Shown here piece after piece: positions 58,516 through 64,000 of a DNA stretch of 64,000 nucleotides; the stretch's first letter is position 1, and every line of letters begins with the position of its first letter. The notes under the pieces were generated by a model. That model searched no databases. It was given only the letters and a program-made list of their open reading frames with translations, and had not been told where the DNA came from. Both the position numbers and the translations under genes were made by a program. The stretch comes from Tardiphaga alba (GTDB taxonomy: Bacteria > Pseudomonadota > Alphaproteobacteria > Rhizobiales > Xanthobacteraceae), in NCBI RefSeq assembly GCF_018279705.1, contig NZ_CP036498.1, positions 2,683,001 to 2,747,000 on the forward strand. Direction: 5' to 3'.

Positions 58516-58860
58516 ATGGCACGCGTGCGCTGTATCACTGAAATGGGCATGGGCGTCGATGTCCATGGCCGCGATGCCACCAAGGCGGCGAAGCGCGCGG
58601 TGTCCGATGCGATCCGGCATTCCAGCCTCGGCTTCTTTCGTTATGTCGGCAAGACGCCGCATGACATGTTCGTCGATGTCACCATCGGCGTGCCCAATCC
58701 CGATGCCGTCGATACCGACGCGGTGGCGAAGGAGCTGCCTTACGGCACCGTAACGGTGAAGGCCGTGCAGGGTGGCCTCGAAGTACCGGCCGAGAGCGGC
58801 AGCGACGCCATCATCATCGCCAATGCCGCGGTGGTGGTGAGCCTCGAACAGGACGCGTGA
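58516..58860 (+). CDS. Lin0512 family protein
   Basis: A 114-aa protein: RCITEMGMGVDVHGRDATKA, then SSLGFFRYVGKTPHDMFVDV and IGVPNPDAVDTDAVAKELPY, the Lin0512 family pattern. The function is unknown, and in other bacteria the family shows up near nucleotide or cofactor genes. GGAGAG lies 8 nt before ATG 58516. It starts 18 bp after the DUF3016 gene on the same strand, so the two probably form an operon. Confidence 0.82.
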   Translation: MARVRCITEMGMGVDVHGRDATKAAKRAVSDAIRHSSLGFFRYVGKTPHDMFVDVTIGVPNPDAVDTDAVAKELPYGTVTVKAVQGGLEVPAESGSDAIIIANAAVVVSLEQDA

Positions 58861-59062
58861 GCGCGGCGCAACGCGCCGGCACCTTCGAATGTCGGCGCCC
58901 AGCACGGGCTTTGCCTATCGTTTGTAAATCTATGGTTGCAGATAGGTATTGCTGATGCAATTCTGGATCGCCAGGGGGAGGGCGGTCCATGATGCAGGCT
59001 TGGTGGTTCTGCGATGATCGGGCGCATGCGCGAGCCGCGTCGCGACGTTCTGATGAACTGTC

Positions 59063-60946
59063 ATGACGGGGCGCTATCCGCGGCCGCCGGCGCGGCGCCT
59101 CCGGGTCTATGCCTTCGATCCGCAGACAGCGAGTACACTGGGCTCCGTTGGTTATGCCTATGCCACGATCTCGCTTCCCTGGGAGGAGGCATGGGAGGAG
59201 CCGGTGACCGTGGGGCCGGTCAACGACTATCTCGAAGTGATCGATATCGATCCTGCCAGCCGCCAATTCTATGAAGGCGTCGATCTCAACGAGCCCTATC
59301 TGCTGGCGCAGGACGGGCTGACGCCTTCCGAAGGTAATCCGCAATTCCACCAGCAGATGGTGTTCGCGGTGGCCATGAAGGTCATTCGCATGTTCGAACG
59401 CGCGCTTGGCCGCAAGGTGCTGTGGGCGCCGCAGAAGAACAAGGCCTCCGGCAAAAGGCGGCGCGGCAAATATGATCCCGTGGAGAAGCTGCGCATTTAC
59501 CCGCATGCCATGCGCGAGGCAAATGCCTATTACAGCATGACGAAGTGTGCGCTCCTGTTTGGATATTTCCGCAGCGCTCATGCATCGGCGGGCGCGAACT
59601 GGATTTTCACCGCGCTGTCCCACGACATTGTCGCGCATGAGACGACGCACGCGATCCTCGATGGCCTGCACCGCCGTTATGCCGAGTCGACGAGCATCGA
59701 CAGCATCGCGTTCCATGAGGCCTTTTCCGACATCGTGGCGCTGTTCTCGCACTTCACGCTGACCGAAGCGGTGTTCGCGCATATCCAGGAAAGAGGTGGA
59801 TCGCTGGATCAGGCGAGCCTGCTCAGCGGGCTGGCGAGCCAGTTTGCGGCAGGGACGTCCGGGCGTGACTCGTTGCGTCAATATGTCGGCAGCCGGCCCG
59901 ATCCCGATTTACTGGCGCGCACCACCGAATGCCATGATCGCGGCGCCATTCTCGTTGCAGCGGTGTTCGATGCGTTCCTGACCATCTACAGCAAGCGCAC
60001 CGAAGATCTGCTGCGCATCGGCGGTGTCACGCGCGGCGATGGCAAGCGCCTGAATTCCGATCTGGCCGGAAGGCTGACGAAAGAGGCGGTTAGAACGGCG
60101 GATCAGGTGCTGCGGATGTGCATCCGTGCGCTCGACTACCTGCCGCCTGTCGATGTCCGGTTCGGCGAATTTTTGCGCGGCATCATCACGGCTGACAACG
60201 ATCTCGTGCCGAACGATCCTATGAATTACAGGCTTGCCTTCGCCGAAGCATTCCGTCGCCGCGGCATCCTGGTTGATGACTGCCTGTCGATGTCGCCGGA
60301 GAACTTGCTGTGGGAGACGCCGCAGCAGATGCTCGGCCGCGATTTGTTGAGTCTCGACGATTTCGAGAATATCGAGCTCGATACGGACCCCCTTTATGAG
60401 CGCGACGCGATCTATGCGCAATCCAAGAAGAACTGCGCCAATCTGCAGACGTGGCTTGTTTCCGCCGATCCCATCAGCGTGAAAGTCGATCTGGCTTGGG
60501 AGAAGGCGCTAGGCGTCCATTTCATGCACCGCGAGAACAAGGAGCTCTGGAGTATCTTTTCAGAAGACGGTTATCCCAGCGTCGAGGTGCACAGTGTGCG
60601 AACCACGCGCCGGACCGGGCCGGATGGCCAGGACCTTCGGCAACTCGTGATCGAAGTAACGCAAGCGCGGCGCGGCTATTTCGATACCGATCAACAGAAA
60701 ACGGCCGACACCAGAAAGCGGCAGAGGGGCCACCACGACTTCGTCTTTCGTGGCGGGGCGACATTGATCATCGACCTCAGGGAAAAACGTCTGCGCTATG
60801 TGATCCGCAAGGCCATCACTGACGATGAGCGCCTCAAAGAACAGCGGCAGCTGCTGTCGCATCCAGATGGATTCGGCTTCACCTATCTGCAGGACGCTGA
60901 TGACGACGAACGCGAGCCGTTCGCCATGACGCATCGCGGCCAGTAG
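59063..60946 (+). CDS. Large gluzincin (M4-like) metallopeptidase
   Basis: A 627-aa protein without signal peptide. HETTH at residues 192-196 and HEAFSD at 218-223 give the zinc ligands His, His and Glu219, with 23 residues between the second His and the Glu, close to the 20 of thermolysin-type M4 enzymes. The N-terminal 180 residues (YAYATISLPWEEAWEEPVTV) are beta-rich and of unknown function; residues 300-450 form a helical domain (RALDYLPPVDVRFGEFLRGI); the last 170 residues are beta-rich. M4 enzymes are usually secreted with a propeptide, so a cytoplasmic form of this size is unusual. The next gene, an MBL-fold protein, starts 8 bp after its stop. I do not recognise a named subfamily. Confidence 0.8.
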   Translation: MTGRYPRPPARRLRVYAFDPQTASTLGSVGYAYATISLPWEEAWEEPVTVGPVNDYLEVIDIDPASRQFYEGVDLNEPYLLAQDGLTPSEGNPQFHQQMVFAVAMKVIRMFERALGRKVLWAPQKNKASGKRRRGKYDPVEKLRIYPHAMREANAYYSMTKCALLFGYFRSAHASAGANWIFTALSHDIVAHETTHAILDGLHRRYAESTSIDSIAFHEAFSDIVALFSHFTLTEAVFAHIQERGGSLDQASLLSGLASQFAAGTSGRDSLRQYVGSRPDPDLLARTTECHDRGAILVAAVFDAFLTIYSKRTEDLLRIGGVTRGDGKRLNSDLAGRLTKEAVRTADQVLRMCIRALDYLPPVDVRFGEFLRGIITADNDLVPNDPMNYRLAFAEAFRRRGILVDDCLSMSPENLLWETPQQMLGRDLLSLDDFENIELDTDPLYERDAIYAQSKKNCANLQTWLVSADPISVKVDLAWEKALGVHFMHRENKELWSIFSEDGYPSVEVHSVRTTRRTGPDGQDLRQLVIEVTQARRGYFDTDQQKTADTRKRQRGHHDFVFRGGATLIIDLREKRLRYVIRKAITDDERLKEQRQLLSHPDGFGFTYLQDADDDEREPFAMTHRGQ

Positions 60947-60954
60947 GAGCGACC

Positions 60955-62651
60955 ATGGCAAAACAGACGACGCGCGCAACGCGCAAACGCCAGCCCGCCA
61001 AAGCAGCCGCGCAAACAGCCAAAAAACGTTCGACGACCGCGTCTGCGGTCTCCGTGCGGATTCGCAAGACCGTTGCCGCAAAGACATCGGCGAAGAAAGC
61101 CAAGCGCGTCGGAAGCAAGAGTGTAGGAAAGACTGCGGGCAAGACGGGGCAAGGCAGTGTGTCGGTCCGGATGTATCGCGGACTGCTCGGCGATTTCTTT
61201 CTGCTGCAACACACGATCGGCGATCGCAGTTTCAGGATGCTGATCGATTGCGGTGTCCTGCAATGTATCGGCAAGGCGTCTGCGAAGCCGTCTACGGCAG
61301 GCGGCAAGGAACGCATCGTCGCCGGCGTGGCCGACTTCATGCGCGATACCGGCGGCGTACTTGATCTCGTGGTCGCGACGCATGAGCATTTCGATCATCT
61401 GTCGGGTTTCATCCATGCCGCCGAAGCGTTCAAGGACCTGACGATCCGCAAGGTCTGGATGGCCTGGACAGAGGACCGCGCCGACAAGGTTTTGCGAATG
61501 GATACCGGAACAAAAAGAAGAAGGCGCTGACGGCACTGACTGCGCTGGTGCAGAACAAGGCGTTCGCCGCGACCAGCCAGATGCAGGCGGTATCCAATCT
61601 GCTGCAGTTCTACGGCGATATCCAGGACGATCGATCCGATGCGAAGGGGATGGCGGCTGCGGGCAGCGGCAAGAAGCTGCCGGGCAATGCGAGCTGCGAA
61701 GCCGTCCTGGAATGGCTGCGGGTGCGTGCCGGCGCAGGCAATGTGTCCTTCCTCAGACCGGGCGAAGCCGTGCATTGGGGGCTCGACGATGCGTTCCGGG
61801 CCTATGTGCTCGGTCCGCCGCGCGACCATGACGATCTGCTGCGCAAGCTCAATCCAACCCCGAACGCAGGCGAAGTGTATCTGGCGCGCGGCGAAGATGT
61901 CGAAACGGTGATGGGCCTTGCCGGCATTCACGGCAAACACAGTGGTGACACGCTTGTCGCCGTGCAGCCTTTCACGCCCCTGTATCAACGCGCCTATGAC
62001 GGCAAGCTGGGCAAGAGCAAGCACGACGTTGAGATGAAGAAGGATTCCATCGTCAAGCTCTATCGCGCCCGGCAGCGTTTCGTTCGATCGATCGATACCG
62101 ACTGGCTCGGCAGCGCGGAAAATCTCGCGCTCAAGATCGATGGCGACGTCAACAACACGTCGCTGGCGCTGGCGTTGGAGCTCTCCGACAAGCGGGTCCT
62201 GCTATTCCCCGGCGATGCGCAAGTCGGCAACTGGTTGTCGTGGGGAAAGCAGACCTATCCCGAGAGCGATGGCGGGCGGGGACGGCTGAAGATCGAGGAC
62301 ATTCTCGCACGCACCATCCTCTACAAAGTGGGGCATCATGCCAGCCACAATGCGACGCTGAGCAAGCTCGGTCTCGAATTGATGACGCATGTCGATCTGT
62401 GCGCAATGGTGCCCGTGGTCGAACGGACCGCGCGAGAGCAGGTGACGAGCAGGACGCCAGATGGTTGGGGGATGCCTCATGATCCGCTCTACGTGCAGCT
62501 GAAAAAGCGCACCGCCAACAGGGTGATCCGCGGCGATGGCGATGTCCGCTCGGAAAAGGATAAATTCGACAAGGCCGCCTTCGGGTTGAGCTATGGGCCG
62601 CTTTTCAAGCCGGCCGATCCGCTGTGGGTGCAGCTGACGCTAGCCTTGTAG
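60955..62651 (+). pseudogene. ComEC-like metallo-beta-lactamase-fold protein with basic tail; single frameshift
   Basis: The N-terminal 66 residues are Lys/Ala/Thr-rich like histone H1 (TSAKKAKRVGSKSVGKTAGK). The MBL domain begins near residue 72 (RMYRGLLGDFFLLQHTIGD), with the zinc motif HEHFDH at 143-148. The frame ends at 61530 after TKRRRR, but the protein resumes in another frame (KKALTALTALVQNKAFAATS) to 62651, with RVLLFPGDAQVGNW and KVGHHASHNATLSKLG, the late Asp and HHxS motifs of the ComEC/Rec2 type. One missing A in a run of five at 61512-61516 explains it; restored length is 565 aa. The gene is 8 bp after the metallopeptidase gene. Substrate unknown; a sequencing error is possible. 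Confidence 0.78.
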
Positions 62652-62721
62652 GGCGTCGCACCGGCTTTCAATTGCCACGCTTGTATGCGTTAAGATGCGC
62701 GAAACAAGCGAGACAGACCCG

Positions 62722-63381
62722 ATGGATATTTTCGACCGCCTCAAAGCTGCCGCCGCCGACGACTGGTCGTCTTATGTGGATCACGACTTCGTCCGCCAGC
62801 TCGGCGCCGGCACGCTGCCGGAGACGGCGTTCCGGACCTATCTGGTGCAGGACTATCTGTTCCTGATCCAGTTCGCGCGCGCTTATGCGCTCGCGACTTA
62901 CAAGAGCCGCTCGCTTGACGACATGAAGATCGCGCAAGGCGGACTGGCGTCGATCCTCGGTGAGATGGAACTGCACATCAAACTGTGTGGCCGCTGGGGA
63001 TTGTCGCCGGCCGATATCGAGGCGGCGCCCGAGCTGCAGGCGACGGTGGCCTATACGCGTTTCGTGCTCGATTGCGGCGCGGCCGGCGATCTGCTCGATT
63101 TGCATGTGGCGCTGACGCCGTGTGTGATCGGCTATGCGGAGATCGGGCGCAACCTGACGCCCCGCGGTGTCGATGCGCTCGGCGATCATCCCTATCGCGA
63201 ATGGATCGGCGAATATGCGGGCGCCGGCTATCAGGACATCGCGGTGAAGGCACGCCGGCATCTCGACGATCTCGCAGCGCGCGCGATGACGGAGCGGCGC
63301 TTTGACGACCTCGTCAAACTGTTTGGCCAGGCATCGAGGCTGGAGGCGGATTTCTGGCAGATGGGGCTGGATGCGCGCTGA
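62722..63381 (+). CDS. tenA: TenA family protein (thiaminase II / aminopyrimidine aminohydrolase)
   Basis: A 219-aa helical protein. RTYLVQDYLFLIQFARAYAL and LTPCVIGYAEIGRNL match TenA, where the Cys in the P-C-x-x-x-Y pattern (about residue 137) is the nucleophile and nearby Glu, Asp and Tyr complete the site. TenA hydrolyses thiamine or aminopyrimidine breakdown products for thiamine salvage. The ATG at 62722 is chosen; an earlier frame start at 62695 adds nine residues. No other thiamine genes are in the window, but the gene after it encodes a transport protein that might bring in a related compound. Confidence 0.88.
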   Translation: MDIFDRLKAAAADDWSSYVDHDFVRQLGAGTLPETAFRTYLVQDYLFLIQFARAYALATYKSRSLDDMKIAQGGLASILGEMELHIKLCGRWGLSPADIEAAPELQATVAYTRFVLDCGAAGDLLDLHVALTPCVIGYAEIGRNLTPRGVDALGDHPYREWIGEYAGAGYQDIAVKARRHLDDLAARAMTERRFDDLVKLFGQASRLEADFWQMGLDAR

Positions 63382-63566
63382 CTCCGCCGCGGAAATTTCG
63401 TGAGCTGAAATGTGTATCTGCCGCGCTGCATGCAGCGAGCGTTGATCCCGACGCGTTGTCGTGCGAACCTTGTCGCCAATGAGATCTGGTCGATCGGTTT
63501 GACGCGCGCCGCGTCTTGATTGAAAACAGACCGAGCGAACCAGGCATTGTCCAGGGAGACACGCCT

Positions 63567-64000
63567 ATGCCGACCTCGCTCCGGTTCGCTCGCGCCTCCG
63601 CGCGTACGCAACAGTCCCGCAACATCATCGCTGCTATCGCAGGCCTTGCACTCTCCGCCGTGACATCGGTGGCCGCGGCGCAGGACAAGCCGCCGTTGAA
63701 GCTCGGCGCATTGATGGACATGACCGGTGTCTATGCCGACACGTCGGGCCCGGGCAGCGAAGTCGCTGCCAAAATGGCGATCGAGGATTTCGGTGGCGAG
63801 GTGCTCGGCCGCAAGATCCAGGCCGTGTTCGTCGATCATCTCAACAAGCCCGATCTCGCTGCCAGCCAGGCGCGCGAGATGATCGAGAACCAGGGCGTCG
63901 AGGCCATCGTCGATTTTGCGGGGTCTGCGACCGGCCTTGCGATCATCGAAGTCGCGAAAGCGCGCAACAAGATCGTCATCGTCAACAGCGCCGGCTCCAT
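63567..64000 (+). CDS. ABC transporter substrate-binding protein (Leu/Ile/Val-binding type), partial
   Basis: The start of a periplasmic binding protein, cut off by the window edge after about 144 residues. A twin-Arg-free signal region (NIIAAIAGLALSAVTSVAAA, cleavage near AAA-Q) follows the ATG. The mature part PPLKLGALMDMTGVYADTSG, then AAKMAIEDFGGEVLGRKIQA and AREMIENQGVEAIVDFAGS, are typical of the branched-chain amino acid/urea/aromatic acid type of binding protein (Peripla_BP_6). The substrate cannot be read. Permease genes probably follow outside the window. Confidence 0.88.
   Translation, partial: MPTSLRFARASARTQQSRNIIAAIAGLALSAVTSVAAAQDKPPLKLGALMDMTGVYADTSGPGSEVAAKMAIEDFGGEVLGRKIQAVFVDHLNKPDLAASQAREMIENQGVEAIVDFAGSATGLAIIEVAKARNKIVIVNSAGS

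Noticed and set aside
61500..61530. Programmed -1 frameshifting in the MBL gene
   Set aside because: The A run is five long and the codon phase does not give a canonical X-XXY-YYZ slippery heptamer; no downstream pseudoknot was evident.

Overview
The window looks like the chromosome of an alphaproteobacterium of the Bradyrhizobium / Rhodopseudomonas / Afipia group (Nitrobacteraceae). This is inferred from the high GC content, from gene content (TRAP/TAXI transport, valine degradation by the mms route, acyl-CoA chemistry, guaB/guaA, acnB) and from several families of long intergenic inverted repeats of the kind common in that group. It cannot be placed to species from sequence reading alone.

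1-3.79 kb is the right end of an integrated element (prophage or island). A left-pointing, translationally coupled cassette (C5 DNA methyltransferase, Lar-like zinc-ribbon protein, small Cys-rich protein, and a gene running off the left edge) faces a right-pointing pair (52-aa protein, HTH protein) across a promoter that contains a near-perfect palindrome. A tyrosine integrase and a small gene follow. The element ends in a 48-nt 3' fragment of a tRNA-Arg(UCG) gene, which I read as the attachment site. 3.8-6.5 kb holds two envelope polysaccharide genes, an O-antigen-ligase-like protein and an acyltransferase, in convergent orientation.

6.5-28 kb is mostly metabolic: threonine deaminase; a TAXI-TRAP transporter with an IclR regulator and an acyl-CoA carboxylase beta subunit; an MFS carrier; enoyl-CoA hydratase and TetR regulator; the valine catabolic genes mmsA, acyl-CoA dehydrogenase, 3-hydroxyisobutyryl-CoA hydrolase-like and mmsB; then an acyl-CoA ligase, MaoC hydratase and SDR; and an HI0933-type flavoprotein. 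28-48.9 kb is housekeeping with some accessory genes: DSD1-type PLP enzyme, ABC-F ATPase, DUF188 protein, hotdog protein, an orphan molybdopterin hydroxylase large subunit, Ppx/GppA, rlmE, a HigBA pair, a DHA2 efflux pump, guaB, a frameshifted oxidoreductase, MAPEG protein, an RsmB-like methyltransferase, a SulP transporter and guaA.

49-55.8 kb has acnB surrounded by accessory genes: a DUF3883 protein, a VapBC pair, a ParB-like protein, and an AbrB antitoxin with a broken PIN toxin. 55.9-64 kb carries a serine hydrolase, a secreted phospholipase-A2-like protein, DUF3016 and Lin0512 proteins, then the most unusual locus: a large M4-like (gluzincin) metallopeptidase followed 8 bp later by a ComEC-like metallo-beta-lactamase-fold protein with a histone-H1-like basic tail, the latter carrying a frameshift. 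TenA and the start of an ABC substrate-binding protein end the window.

Three genes (NADP oxidoreductase, PIN toxin, MBL protein) each need one extra base to restore frame, so either decay or base undercalling must be considered. No rRNA, complete tRNA, CRISPR array or insertion sequence was seen.
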